64,000 bases of DNA from Ardenticatenaceae bacterium (GCA_020634415.1 JACKBT010000007.1:1-64000), one strand, 5' to 3'. Shown: positions 33,663-41,790, counted from the stretch's first letter. Made by a program: numbers and translations. Notes: a model not told the origin generated them from the letters alone.

Positions 33663-34975
33663 CTCTTCCGCGCCGCCGCCGCATGGCCCCACAAACCCTC
33701 CGCCGTCGCAATCCGCGCCGCCGCCGGGCTAATTTGCGCCGAAGTCACATCATCCAGCTCAATCACGCTGCTAATCTTCACAAAATCCAACACATTCAGC
33801 GGCGAAGCAAACCGCGCCGTGCCACTTGTGGGCATCACATGGCTTGGCCCGGCCACATAATCGCCCAGCACCTCAAAGCTGCGCTCGCCCACAAACAGGC
33901 CGCCCGCGTTGGCGATTTGGCCCACATAGGCCGCCGGGTTTTGCGTGGCAATGCAGGTGTGTTCGGCGGCAAAATCGCTGGCAAGTTGGCAGGCTTCGTC
34001 CAAATCGGCCGTTATCACAATCCCCCCCTGGTTCGCCAACGACACCGCCAAAATCTCCGTGCGGTTCAACTCCTCCATCTGCTGCGCCACCTCGCGCTGC
34101 ACCGCCTCGGCCAAAGGGCGCGAGGGTGTAAACAGAATGGCCGTCGCCAGCAGGTCATGCTCCGCTTGCGCCAGTAAATCCGCAGCCACCCAGGCCGGAT
34201 CGGCCGTTTCATCTGCCACCACCACCGTCTCCGTCGGCCCATACAAACCATCAATCCCCACCATGCCATACACTTGCCGCTTGGCGAGTGTCACAAAAAT
34301 ATTACCCGCGCCCACAATCTTATCCACACGCGGCACACTTTCCGTGCCAAAAGCCAGCGCCCCCACAGCCTGCGCCCCGCCCAGCTTGTAGATTGTCTCC
34401 ACCCCTGCCAGCCGCGCTGCCGCCAAAATCACATCGGCAATTGTGCCATCACGCCCTGGCGGTGTCGCCACCACAATCTCCGGCACCCCCGCCACCTGCG
34501 CCGGAATCACCGACATCAGCAGGGACGAGGGCAGGGGGGCTGTGCCACCCGGCACGTAAACGCCCACGCGCCGAATGGGTGTGGTGCGCTGCCCCAAACG
34601 GCCGCCTAACGTCTCCGTCGTCCAATTGGGCAAAGGCTGGCACTGGTGAAAGGCACGAATGCGGCTGGCGGCTAATTCGAGGGCTGCGTACAAGTCGGGC
34701 GGGGTGCGGGCAACGGCCGTTGCCACCTCCGCCTCACTCACCCGCAAATCGTCCAAAACCACGCCATCAATCCGCTCCGTCCATTCCCGTAAAGCTGCGT
34801 CGCCGTGAGTGCGAACGGCCGTCAACAACCGCCGCACCGCCCCCTCCGGCGACAACTCCTCACCAAACACCCGCCGAATCCCCGCCCGTAATCCCTCCGG
34901 CACATCCGGCTCCAACGCCTGCTCCCGCCGTAAAATCGTCTCTTTTGCCTGTTCAACCGTATAAATTCTTATCAT
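33650..34975 (-). CDS. hisD: Histidinol dehydrogenase
   Basis: 441 aa from ATG 34975 (MIRIYTVEQAKETIL); the longer start lacks support. Landmarks: VGVYVPGGTAPLPSSLLM (NAD site), GAGNIFVTLAKRQVYG, the catalytic Glu-His pair in QAEHD and the zinc/catalytic segment AAEHTCI, and GPSHVMPT. It oxidises L-histidinol to L-histidine in two NAD-dependent steps. The C-terminus KRLGD and the TAG stop come from GGAGATTAG repeat units, so the original tail has probably been replaced or extended. Confidence 0.95.
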   Translation of the reverse strand: MIRIYTVEQAKETILRREQALEPDVPEGLRAGIRRVFGEELSPEGAVRRLLTAVRTHGDAALREWTERIDGVVLDDLRVSEAEVATAVARTPPDLYAALELAASRIRAFHQCQPLPNWTTETLGGRLGQRTTPIRRVGVYVPGGTAPLPSSLLMSVIPAQVAGVPEIVVATPPGRDGTIADVILAAARLAGVETIYKLGGAQAVGALAFGTESVPRVDKIVGAGNIFVTLAKRQVYGMVGIDGLYGPTETVVVADETADPAWVAADLLAQAEHDLLATAILFTPSRPLAEAVQREVAQQMEELNRTEILAVSLANQGGIVITADLDEACQLASDFAAEHTCIATQNPAAYVGQIANAGGLFVGERSFEVLGDYVAGPSHVMPTSGTARFASPLNVLDFVKISSVIELDDVTSAQISPAAARIATAEGLWGHAAAARKRLGD

Positions 34976-34999
34976 TTTTCCTTTTACCAAAACATTCTC

Positions 35000-35147
35000 G
35001 TAGGGGCGAGGCATCGCGGGTGATTGTTAGCCATTTACCAACACCTCTTCTCCGCGATGCCTCGCCCTCTTGTCGCATGGGGGCGAGACAGACGGGTGAC
35101 CATGCGTTGGTGCTGGATGAGTTAAACCCCGCCTGTCCCGCCCCTAC
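35000..35147. repeat. 148-bp palindromic element GTAGGGGCG...CGCCCCTAC at the hisG end
   Basis: Outer ends GTAGGGGCG (35000-35008) and CGCCCCTAC (35139-35147) flank an inner 15-bp palindrome (GGCGAGGCATCGCGG / CCGCGATGCCTCGCC). Same family as 18699-18755. The right end overlaps the hisG TAG stop codon. It occupies almost the entire hisG-hisD gap and could reduce read-through to hisD. Confidence 0.7.
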
Positions 35148-36166
35148 GCATCGTTTTTTAACGCCGCCAACAATGCCTTGCTCCGCTCCGGCTCCTCCTC
35201 AAAAATGTAGGTCAACGGGGCCACAATCACGCCGCTGCCGCCAATGGTGCGCAGTTCGGCGATGGCCTGGATCAGGTCGCTTTTGCGGACGACGATGTTG
35301 ATGGCGAACCACTTTTCGCCACCCACAGCCAGCCCGTTGTGTGGCACAACGGGGGCAATGGTCGGCCCCTGCAAGCCCCGTATGTGCGGGTGCTGGTACA
35401 TCTGCCGTGCCACCGCCTCAGGGCTTTCACCACGCACATTGGCGATGATGAGATACGACCCCTGCGCCCGCAAATGGGCCTCGATGTACTCGATTAACTG
35501 CCGCGCCACTTGCAGCACCTCTGGCCGCGCCCGCAGTGCCTGCCGATTACCAATCAACACGGCTTGTGACTGGAGGATGAGGCCGTCGTCTAACGGCCGT
35601 AAATGATTATCCCGCAACGTCACCCCCGACGACACCAAATCGGCAATCAAATCGGCATAACCGATGGCCGGGGCAATCTCCAGCGTGCCTTCGACGGTAA
35701 TCAGTTCGTAGTTGTGAATGTCGTACTGCTCCAGGAACGGCCCAGTGAGGTGGGGGAATTTGGTGGCGATGCGCAGGGAACGGCCGTCTGCCGCCAACTT
35801 CTGCGCCCAGGCTGCCAAATCCGCCATCGTCCGCGCCCCCACCGCCTCCGGCACAGCCAGATTGAGCGAACAAGGCCCAAAACCCAATGCCTCATGCAGC
35901 GTCAGCACCCGTTCTGGGTCGCCATATTCGGCGGCAATATCCAGCCCCGTGATGCCCATGTCCAACGTGCCTGCTTTGATGCCCGCTACAATGTCAGACG
36001 GCCGTTGAAACATCACCGTCACCCCTGGCAGCGTCGGAATCGTCGCCGCATATTGGCGCGGATTCGGCCGAAACACCGGCAGACCACACGCCGCCAGCAG
36101 TGCCTCCGCCTCCCCCTGCAAAATCCCCTTACTCGGTAGTGCTAAACGAATATCTTTTCGATTCAT
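35144..36166 (-). CDS. hisG: ATP phosphoribosyltransferase, first his enzyme
   Basis: 340 aa. N-terminal MNRKDIRLALPSKGILQGEA and TLDMGITGLDIAAEYG match HisG; EGTLEIAPAIGYADLIADLV(S) is the PRPP-binding region. The C-terminal extension (about 260-340: LIIANVRGESPEAVARQMYQ, GLAVGGEKWFAINIVVRKSD) is the HisG_C ACT-like regulatory domain, so it should be feedback-inhibited by histidine without HisZ. First gene of the operon, 15 bp after an intrinsic terminator and a His-rich leader peptide. The stop codon TAG is shared with a palindromic repeat. Confidence 0.95.
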   Translation of the reverse strand: MNRKDIRLALPSKGILQGEAEALLAACGLPVFRPNPRQYAATIPTLPGVTVMFQRPSDIVAGIKAGTLDMGITGLDIAAEYGDPERVLTLHEALGFGPCSLNLAVPEAVGARTMADLAAWAQKLAADGRSLRIATKFPHLTGPFLEQYDIHNYELITVEGTLEIAPAIGYADLIADLVSSGVTLRDNHLRPLDDGLILQSQAVLIGNRQALRARPEVLQVARQLIEYIEAHLRAQGSYLIIANVRGESPEAVARQMYQHPHIRGLQGPTIAPVVPHNGLAVGGEKWFAINIVVRKSDLIQAIAELRTIGGSGVIVAPLTYIFEEEPERSKALLAALKNDA

Positions 36167-36175
36167 AATTACGCA

Positions 36176-36212
36176 AATAAAAACACCCTCCCCGGGTTAC
36201 GAGGAGGGTGTT
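36176..36212 (-). terminator. Attenuator terminator in the his leader
   Basis: On the minus strand AACACCCTCC (36212-36203), an 11-base loop, GGAGGGTGTT (36191-36182), then TTTATTT. The stem is GC-rich and followed by a U-rich tract, and it lies between the leader peptide and hisG. The leader segment CTCCTGGGTT (36258-36249) can pair with AACCCGGGGAG (36198-36188), which includes the loop and part of the 3' arm. That alternative fold would act as an antiterminator. Confidence 0.85.
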
Positions 36213-36246
36213 GTTTGACAACAAAATAAAATGCGTCAGTGCAGCC

Positions 36247-36312
36247 TCAACCCAGGAGCCTATTTAGCCAAATGTGATGATGGTGATAGTGGGTTGAACG
36301 TGGTGCATTCAT
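36247..36312 (-). CDS. hisL: His operon leader peptide
   Basis: 21 codons, ATG 36312 to TGA 36247, with the core THYHHHHIW: five His (CAC, CAC, CAT, CAT, CAC) in six consecutive codons. In attenuation-controlled his operons, ribosome stalling at such His codons when charged tRNA-His is scarce favours an antiterminator. Here the downstream part of the same ORF (Leu-Leu-Gly codons) is the antiterminator strand. A ribosome stalled on the His codons would leave it free, and one reaching the TGA would cover it. No Shine-Dalgarno; the promoter position suggests a leaderless start. The symbol is by analogy with enterobacterial hisL. Confidence 0.85.
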   Translation of the reverse strand: MNAPRSTHYHHHHIWLNRLLG

Positions 36313-36320
36313 AGCGCGAA

Positions 36321-36348
36321 AGTGTAACACAAGTACCAAAGGTGTCAA
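36321..36348 (-). promoter_or_regulatory. Sigma70-type promoter of the his operon
   Basis: On the minus strand TTGACA (36348-36343), 16-base spacer, TACACT (36326-36321). Transcription should start around 36314-36312, i.e. at or just before the leader-peptide ATG. The promoter begins 13 bp after the stop codon of the upstream carboxypeptidase gene. Confidence 0.75.
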
Positions 36349-36360
36349 AAGTAAACAGGG

Positions 36361-38766
36361 CTAATCGGCCCGGATGAAGGGCAGATAGCTGTGGAAGCTG
36401 GGTGGAATGACTTCGATGACCTGGATAACGGCCGTTGCCACATCCACCCCCACCGCATTAGCCACCGTCAATGTCACCGTGATCTGGCCCGGTTGGGTGA
36501 AGATGTGCGTGGGTTCTATGTCGCTGCTGCCACTGCCATCGCCGAAGTCCCAGGTGTAGCTGATGTCTGTACCAGTGGAGAGGTTGGTGAAGGTAACGGC
36601 CGTTCCCGCCGTAATCACATTCGTCACCACAAAATCAGCCACCGGTGGGTCCATCACCGTGATGAGGCTGCTGCTGCTGTCGCTGCTAATCTCATTGGCG
36701 ACTGCCAGGGTGACGGTGTAAGTGTTGGCCTGGGTGAAGGCGTGGCTGGGCTGAATGTCGCTGCTGCTGTCACCATCACCGAACGCCCAACTGTAGCTCA
36801 CATCTGTGCCGGTAGATTGGTTGGTGAAGGTGACGACGGCATGGGTGGCCACGGGGCTGGGATGGCTGAAAACGGCTGTAGCTGCATCCATCACCACCAC
36901 CACACTGCTGGCCGTATCCGTCGCCACACCATTGGCAACGGTAAGCGTTACCGTGTAACTCATGGCCTGGCTGTAGCTGTGACTGGGCTGGGCGGCGCTG
37001 CTGGTCGTGCCATCACCAAAATCCCAGGCATACATGAGATTGGTGCCGGTGGAACTGTTGGTGAAGCTGATGGTCTGGCCGGTGGCGATGGGGCTGGGGT
37101 GGCTGAAGGCGGCTGTGGGGACTTCTGATGAGACTGTGAGGAAGATGGCACTGATCGCGCCCCAATTGCCCGCCGCATCCTGCCCACGCACAAAGAGGGT
37201 GTACTGCCCATCGCTCCAGCCAGTGGTATCCACTGTGCCGATGACGGCTTCAATGGGGCTGTTGAAGGTGCCATCAACGGCCGTTAACGGCACAGAAATC
37301 GGCACAGTCGTCGTTACCCAGGGCGGCACATCCACATAATATTCGGCGGCGGCAATAGCTTGCGATGGCTCGGTGCCCTGGCTGTTGTTGTAGCGCGTGT
37401 CATTCATAGCGGCCGTTAGCGTCACCGTCGTCCCCGGCAGCACAACCGCCGCCGACAAATCCAGCCCCACCACATCTGGCCCGGCGGGAGTAATGTAAGA
37501 AAAACGCGCTGCCTTAGCCGCATACAGCAGCGTGGGCATCATCTCTGGCACAAGGGTGGATTCAAAATAGGTGCATGACTGGAAGAAAGCCGTGCCCATC
37601 TCGATGGTGTAAGCCGGTACGCCGAATTCACCATAGGCATAATCCTTTGTCGTGCCCGATGTGGCGTAGAGGCTCTGCGTTGCATCGTAATTGTTGAAGA
37701 AGCCCATCTTGCGAGCCAGCGTTTGCATCCCCGCGCCATTGGGCGGTGGCGAAGCGGTGAAACCCCAGGGCCACAAAATTTCGCGGGCATAGCTGTGCAG
37801 ATCAATGAAGATGCCGGTGGTGGTAAGGGGGGCTGTGGCCGTGATGGGAGAGTCGCGCTGGTCGAGGAAAATGGCCTGTTCATAGGCTTGAATGACCTGC
37901 GTTTCTGGCTCGGAGGCCGCACTGGAGCCGTGATATGTCTCGGAGCAGGAGTTGCTGCTGGAGCCGCCGCTGTTCCAGTAAAACTCGAAGTTTCGGTTGA
38001 GGTCTACGCCAAAGGAGGAGGCGCAGCCATCGCCGTTGTTGCGATTTTTGCGCCACAACTGTCCGGCTTCGGCCGTTTTACGGCCGTCTGGGTTCGCTTG
38101 CAGCACCAGATGGATTTCGTGGTAATCGAGCAGCCAGGTGACATCGGGGTCTACGCCGTAATTTGCCAGCAGATATTCGGCGAAGCGGGTCGCCATCTCG
38201 GCAGCGGTATATTCGCGGGCGTGGATGCTGCCCAGAATGAGAAGCTTGGGTTTGGGGCCGGTAATGGCGGCATTGGTCAGGCGCAGTACGTTCATGTCGT
38301 AACCGGCTGGGCCGCCAGGGGTCACTTTGTCCCAGCTATCGCCAATGTCTGTCCAGGTGGCCAGGGTGGGATAGTTGGCGACCATCTCCTCCGCACTGGT
38401 GAAAGTCTCCTCTACCGTGCGGTAGCAGCTGTAGCCGGGGATGCCGCCGCCTTGCAGGGGGTCTATAACGGGGGGCGTGTTGATGGCTGCGGTTAAGGCG
38501 GCATCCAATTCTACGTAGAGGCCAGCGGCGCGTAGATCGGCAATCTCCTGGCGGGTGGCTTCGACAATGAGATAGCCTGCCTCGGCGTTGACTTGCCAGG
38601 GTTCTTTCCAACTGGCTAAGTCGTTGAGGGTCTGTTGATCGCTGTAGTGAATACGCACGACGACGTATTCGGGGGCAGATGATTGGGCCGTAACCTGCTG
38701 CCAACTCAAAAATGTGATCGCCAACAGGGCCATCAGCAAACCAGAAATCCAGTAAATTCGTTTCAT
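36361..38766 (-). CDS. Secreted M14 zinc carboxypeptidase with PKD repeats
   Basis: 801 aa with a signal peptide (about 1-28). The peptidase domain spans about 110-430: zinc ligands His182 and Glu185 (SIHAREYTAAE), His324 (IDLHSYA), catalytic Glu389 (YTIEMG), plus NPDGR and GVDLNRNF substrate motifs, all intact. A short linker domain (CBM/Ig-like, about 440-540) is followed by three PKD domains (each with ..YxWDFGDG or YSWAFGDG, and HxFTQ..TYTVTLxV), about 540-785. It ends in SYLPFIRAD, a short C-terminal motif also seen near the ends of other secreted proteins here. Role: extracellular peptide degradation. Confidence 0.93.
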   Translation of the reverse strand: MKRIYWISGLLMALLAITFLSWQQVTAQSSAPEYVVVRIHYSDQQTLNDLASWKEPWQVNAEAGYLIVEATRQEIADLRAAGLYVELDAALTAAINTPPVIDPLQGGGIPGYSCYRTVEETFTSAEEMVANYPTLATWTDIGDSWDKVTPGGPAGYDMNVLRLTNAAITGPKPKLLILGSIHAREYTAAEMATRFAEYLLANYGVDPDVTWLLDYHEIHLVLQANPDGRKTAEAGQLWRKNRNNGDGCASSFGVDLNRNFEFYWNSGGSSSNSCSETYHGSSAASEPETQVIQAYEQAIFLDQRDSPITATAPLTTTGIFIDLHSYAREILWPWGFTASPPPNGAGMQTLARKMGFFNNYDATQSLYATSGTTKDYAYGEFGVPAYTIEMGTAFFQSCTYFESTLVPEMMPTLLYAAKAARFSYITPAGPDVVGLDLSAAVVLPGTTVTLTAAMNDTRYNNSQGTEPSQAIAAAEYYVDVPPWVTTTVPISVPLTAVDGTFNSPIEAVIGTVDTTGWSDGQYTLFVRGQDAAGNWGAISAIFLTVSSEVPTAAFSHPSPIATGQTISFTNSSTGTNLMYAWDFGDGTTSSAAQPSHSYSQAMSYTVTLTVANGVATDTASSVVVVMDAATAVFSHPSPVATHAVVTFTNQSTGTDVSYSWAFGDGDSSSDIQPSHAFTQANTYTVTLAVANEISSDSSSSLITVMDPPVADFVVTNVITAGTAVTFTNLSTGTDISYTWDFGDGSGSSDIEPTHIFTQPGQITVTLTVANAVGVDVATAVIQVIEVIPPSFHSYLPFIRAD

Positions 38767-38977
38767 GAATAACTCCTTTGGGCTGCGGCCACTGTTTGCG
38801 GGGGCCGCGAACGTGAGTTTGCTGTGATGTGGGCTGCGTGTAAGTTAAAAAACATGACGAGAAATAAAGTTGTGACTTCGGAGAGACTGGAGACTGGAGA
38901 CGAGGGAGATCAATCTCCAGTCCCCAGTCTCCAATCTCCCCAATCGCTAAGGTAAAACGAACGATCGCTGTGGGCAG
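38767..38977. repeat. Intergenic GGAGACT/AATCTCC inverted array (38881-38942)
   Basis: GAGACTGGAGACTGGAGACG (about 38883-38902) and CAATCTCCAGTCCCCAGTCTCCAATCTCC (about 38911-38940) form a hairpin just downstream of the ITPase-EAD gene stop. The rest of the gap upstream of the carboxypeptidase shows no ORF or clear promoter. Confidence 0.65.
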
Positions 38978-39802
38978 TTAGACTACATCGGGCCAGGCTA
39001 GCTGCGGCCTGGTGGTGCGGCAGGCGGTGAGGAGTGCGGCCGTTTGCCCGCGCCGATTGCAGAACAGAATGAGTTCACGAGCCTTCTCGCGTTTTACTTT
39101 GCCGGGAATTTCTTCTGGGTCGAAGCCGAGGCCAAAAATCAGGTCGTCCATTTCGTCAACAGAAAAGGCTTGGTTGAGTAGTTCCAGAAAGATGGTGCGG
39201 TTTTGGGCTACATCACCGGCATCGGGGCCTTCTAAGACGGCTTTGTAGAAGGCGGTGGCGGCTAACATGCGGGTGGAGAAGTCAATTTTGCGTTTGGTGG
39301 TCATTTCGCCCAGGGTTTGCCTTTGGCCTTCGGGAATGAAGATGGCATCCCAGCCGAAGCCTTTGTCGCCTCGGGGTTCGGGGGCAATCTTGCCTCGAAC
39401 CAGTCCTTTGAAGACGAGGACGTCGCCTTTGGCAGAGCGATAACCGAGGTAGGTAACGGCCGTTGCCAGCCGATCCTTCCCTTCAAAATTCTGCAACATG
39501 CGGCAAATGCCCTCATTGCCCAGCGCATCCATAAACATGCCGGTGGCTGTGCCGGGCAATGGCTGCCAGGAGTCAATAATCAGGCCCGTTTGCTCGATGA
39601 AAAAGGGCAGGTAGGGGAGGAATTGGCGGGCATCGCGCAGTTTGCGCCGCACCAAAATGTCGAGGTTTTGGGTGAGGGGTTCGTCCAGGGTGAGTTCCAT
39701 CCACTGCAAATCGGCAAAGTTGCCGAGCAGAAATTTGTAGTCGTTGTATTTGTTGCGCGAACTGGACGCGAAATAAACGGTGGGCAAGGTTGGTTCGGTC
39801 AT
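38978..39802 (-). CDS. ITPase/HAM1-like pyrophosphatase fused to an effector-associated (EAD, death-like) domain
   Basis: 274 aa from ATG 39802 with AGGAG nearby. Residues 8-195 are a Ham1/RdgB-type non-canonical NTP pyrophosphatase: FASSSRNKYNDYKFLLG (substrate loop), IEQTGLIIDSWQPLPG (usual EDSGL...G.PG), GDKGFGWDAIFIPEG (usual GFGYDPIF). Residues about 205-266 (ELLNQAFSVDEMDDLIFGLG, then FDPEEIPGKVKREKARELIL) are an effector-associated domain, the small helical adaptor that links effectors to NLR/STAND-type conflict proteins. Normal ITPases are about 200 aa and lack this tail. Candidate effector or regulator in a nucleotide-based defence circuit; this is inference. Confidence 0.75.
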   Translation of the reverse strand: MTEPTLPTVYFASSSRNKYNDYKFLLGNFADLQWMELTLDEPLTQNLDILVRRKLRDARQFLPYLPFFIEQTGLIIDSWQPLPGTATGMFMDALGNEGICRMLQNFEGKDRLATAVTYLGYRSAKGDVLVFKGLVRGKIAPEPRGDKGFGWDAIFIPEGQRQTLGEMTTKRKIDFSTRMLAATAFYKAVLEGPDAGDVAQNRTIFLELLNQAFSVDEMDDLIFGLGFDPEEIPGKVKREKARELILFCNRRGQTAALLTACRTTRPQLAWPDVV

Positions 39803-39872
39803 TATGGATCTCCTTGTTTCAAGTGTTGGGTGGCAAGCGGCAGGTGGCACGTGGCACGTGGTCTATGATACC

Positions 39873-40739
39873 TTATGAGGGTAGCAGTTGGGCAAATTCT
39901 TCAATGGCGGCGATGTGCTGCTGGGGGGTGGTTAGCCCTGCACCCATGGTGTTGAGGCTAAGGTGAGTGGCTCCGGCATCCTGCCAATCGGCGATGTCTT
40001 GGCCCCAGCTATCGAGGGTGTTGTCTTTGTAGTGGAGGCGGGGTTCGAGGCCAATGTCGGCACGGGTACGGCCGTTCTCGGCCAAATATTGGTCCAGTTT
40101 TGCCAGATCAGCTTCGGCGGCTTGCGCGGTGCGCTGGGCGGGCATCCACCCGTCGCCTATGCGGGCCACGCGCCGCAAAACGGCATCCACATAACCACCC
40201 AGCCAGATGGGAATGGGCTGCTGCACGGGCAGCGGGTTGAGGCCAGCGTCGGGGATGGTGTGCCAACGGCCGTTAAACGTCACCAACTCTTGTGTCCACA
40301 ACAGGCGCAGCAGTTCAATCTGCTCCTCTTGCCGCTGGCCTCGGGTGTGGAAGTCCTGGTTTTGGGCGATGTACTCAACTTCGTTCCAGCCTGTGCCTAC
40401 GCCGAGACGCAAACGGCCGTTGCTCAACACATCCAACGCCGCCGCTTGCTTGGCGACCAATACGGTGTCGCGTTGCGGCAAAATCAAAATGCCGGTCACA
40501 AACTCAATTGTTTCTGTCAGGGCGGCCATGTAGCTGTATAAAACGAATGGCTCGTGGAAGGCGGACTGGTGGGTGTATGGCCCGCGCCAGCCGCCGGGCC
40601 GGTCGGGGTTGGCTCCGAGGACGTGATCGTAGGCCAGGATGTGGCTGAAGCCGAGGGATTCGGCCGTTTGAGCGTACTCTTTAATTGCGCCCGGATCGCT
40701 GCCGAACTCTGTTTGGGGGAAAACAACGCCAATTCTCAT
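39873..40739 (-). CDS. LLM-class F420-dependent oxidoreductase
   Basis: 288 aa TIM-barrel luciferase-like monooxygenase. Typical segments: MRIGVVFPQTEFG, AESLGFSHILAYDHVLG, FVTGILILPQRDTVLVAKQA, LDVLSNGRLRLGVGTGWNEVEY. This is the TIGR03619/F420-type subfamily pattern in actinobacteria and Chloroflexota. Substrate unknown. The promoter region carries a near-perfect inverted repeat (40756-40787), a possible operator. It precedes the ITPase-EAD gene by 70 bp on the same strand. Confidence 0.88.
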   Translation of the reverse strand: MRIGVVFPQTEFGSDPGAIKEYAQTAESLGFSHILAYDHVLGANPDRPGGWRGPYTHQSAFHEPFVLYSYMAALTETIEFVTGILILPQRDTVLVAKQAAALDVLSNGRLRLGVGTGWNEVEYIAQNQDFHTRGQRQEEQIELLRLLWTQELVTFNGRWHTIPDAGLNPLPVQQPIPIWLGGYVDAVLRRVARIGDGWMPAQRTAQAAEADLAKLDQYLAENGRTRADIGLEPRLHYKDNTLDSWGQDIADWQDAGATHLSLNTMGAGLTTPQQHIAAIEEFAQLLPS

Positions 40740-40755
40740 CAGATTAGACTCCTCA

Positions 40756-40787
40756 TATGGTATGGTGTGTCATTATACCAAACCATA
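40756..40787. promoter_or_regulatory. Inverted repeat upstream of LLM oxidoreductase (possible operator)
   Basis: TATGGTATGGT (40756-40766) and ACCAAACCATA (40777-40787) match in inverse orientation at 10 of 11 positions, with a 10-base spacer. It lies 17 bp upstream of the LLM ATG. No T run, so an operator is likelier than a terminator; the regulator is not identified. Confidence 0.4.
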
Positions 40788-40858
40788 GTGCCTTGCCCTG
40801 TCTTCAGGCTATGATTCTTATTTGTGGGGTAATGGGCTGTTTACCACAGTTGGATAAT

Positions 40859-41338
40859 TTATGATTGATAGAATTGGGTTAGGGCGGTGAAGAGTTCAGA
40901 TTCGGCCGTTTCTTGACGCTCACGCAACCGATTGAGAGTTGTTTCAACTGATTTTATTCGTCTCGGCAAAAGACGGATTAAACTTTCAGTATCACCGACG
41001 GCACGTCGTGCCTGCTGAACATCACCTGCCAGTCGGTTGACAATGGGTAAATGGTTTTTTGCGGCTTCGAATTTGGCAACGTACACTAAATGTTGTTTAG
41101 TCGTTATCATCTCAGGATTACAGAAAGTGTGTTCGGCTGGTATGGGAACGGAATCACCGATGTTAAATACAGTACCATCTTCCAACTTTAGCTGTTGGCG
41201 GGCAACCAAGCTCCCATTTTTTGCTGCTTCAATTAGTTCTGCGTCTGTAACCACCACACTGCATATGGCGCGTAATTCGCTCAGGTGATCATTGAATTGG
41301 GCATAACTGATCATCACATCTTCGGCTATTTCATTCAT
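40859..41338 (-). CDS. Hypothetical protein with C-terminal coiled coil
   Basis: 159 aa, family not recognised. Residues about 5-85 look globular (SYAQFNDHLSELRAICSVVV, LKLEDGTVFNIGDSVPIPAE). Residues about 95-155 form a long helix pair rich in Arg/Glu/Leu (SVETTLNRLRERQETAESEL), likely a coiled coil. No signal or TM. AT-rich and nearly free of ACGGCCGT, like the other genes of this island. It follows the 73-aa gene by 47 bp on the same strand. Confidence 0.65.
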   Translation of the reverse strand: MNEIAEDVMISYAQFNDHLSELRAICSVVVTDAELIEAAKNGSLVARQQLKLEDGTVFNIGDSVPIPAEHTFCNPEMITTKQHLVYVAKFEAAKNHLPIVNRLAGDVQQARRAVGDTESLIRLLPRRIKSVETTLNRLRERQETAESELFTALTQFYQS

Positions 41339-41385
41339 GATTAGAATTCCTGTTGCATCTCAAACGACAGACAATCCGTCCAAAG

Positions 41386-41607
41386 TTACCATTGCACATT
41401 GCCTAGAGTAAAACGAAGATACTCTGTGGTTGGCCCTGGTCTTCCCTGCCAAATAATGAATTTTGTTTTACTTGTTGCCCAGTTTGGGACATCCCATTTT
41501 GCAGCCCATGCTGCTGCTTGCTCAAAACTACGACTTCTATTAGCTAATACTGGCTCTTGTTTAACACCGTTACCGTTTATCCATTGTACAAAGTAAGTAT
41601 TTTTCAT
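41386..41607 (-). CDS. Small hypothetical protein
   Basis: 73 aa, no family recognised. Begins MKNTYFVQWINGNGVKQEPV and ends with RFTLGNVQW; it has several Trp residues (WING, WAAKW, NWATS, IWQG). Soluble, no signal. It could form a small operon with the coiled-coil gene downstream. AT-rich composition suggests transfer. Confidence 0.5.
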   Translation of the reverse strand: MKNTYFVQWINGNGVKQEPVLANRSRSFEQAAAWAAKWDVPNWATSKTKFIIWQGRPGPTTEYLRFTLGNVQW

Positions 41608-41674
41608 CAGCTTGTCATTGTAACATCATCACCCCTTTATTGCTATTGAGGTTCGTGTTGGGGTGCAGCACCGT

Positions 41675-41702
41675 TTGACAGTCAGTGGAAGTCTGGTATG
41701 CT
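41675..41702 (+). promoter_or_regulatory. Sigma70-type promoter of the cold-shock gene
   Basis: TTGACA (41675-41680), 16-base spacer, TATGCT (41697-41702). Transcription should begin near 41709, giving a leader of about 118 nt before the cold-shock ATG at 41827. The leader contains a full intrinsic terminator. Confidence 0.65.
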
Positions 41703-41752
41703 TTTAGGTAGTAAATGTTCTGCACAGAAAGATAATGTGAGCTGTAATTTTG

Positions 41753-41790
41753 GCCGTCCAGACTTTATTTGTCTGGGCGGCTTTTTTTTT
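41753..41790 (+). terminator. Intrinsic terminator inside the cold-shock gene leader
   Basis: GCCGTCCAGAC (41753-41763), TTTATTT loop, GTCTGGGCGGC (41771-41781) and nine T residues. It is a very strong rho-independent terminator between the promoter and the csp start codon. A transcript ending here would be a small RNA of about 80 nt. Expression of the protein would need read-through or antitermination. Confidence 0.8.

Noticed and set aside
34288..35301. Plus-strand ORF of 337 codons opposite hisD/hisG
   Set aside because: Pro/Ala/Arg low-complexity shadow spanning two real genes and a palindromic repeat.
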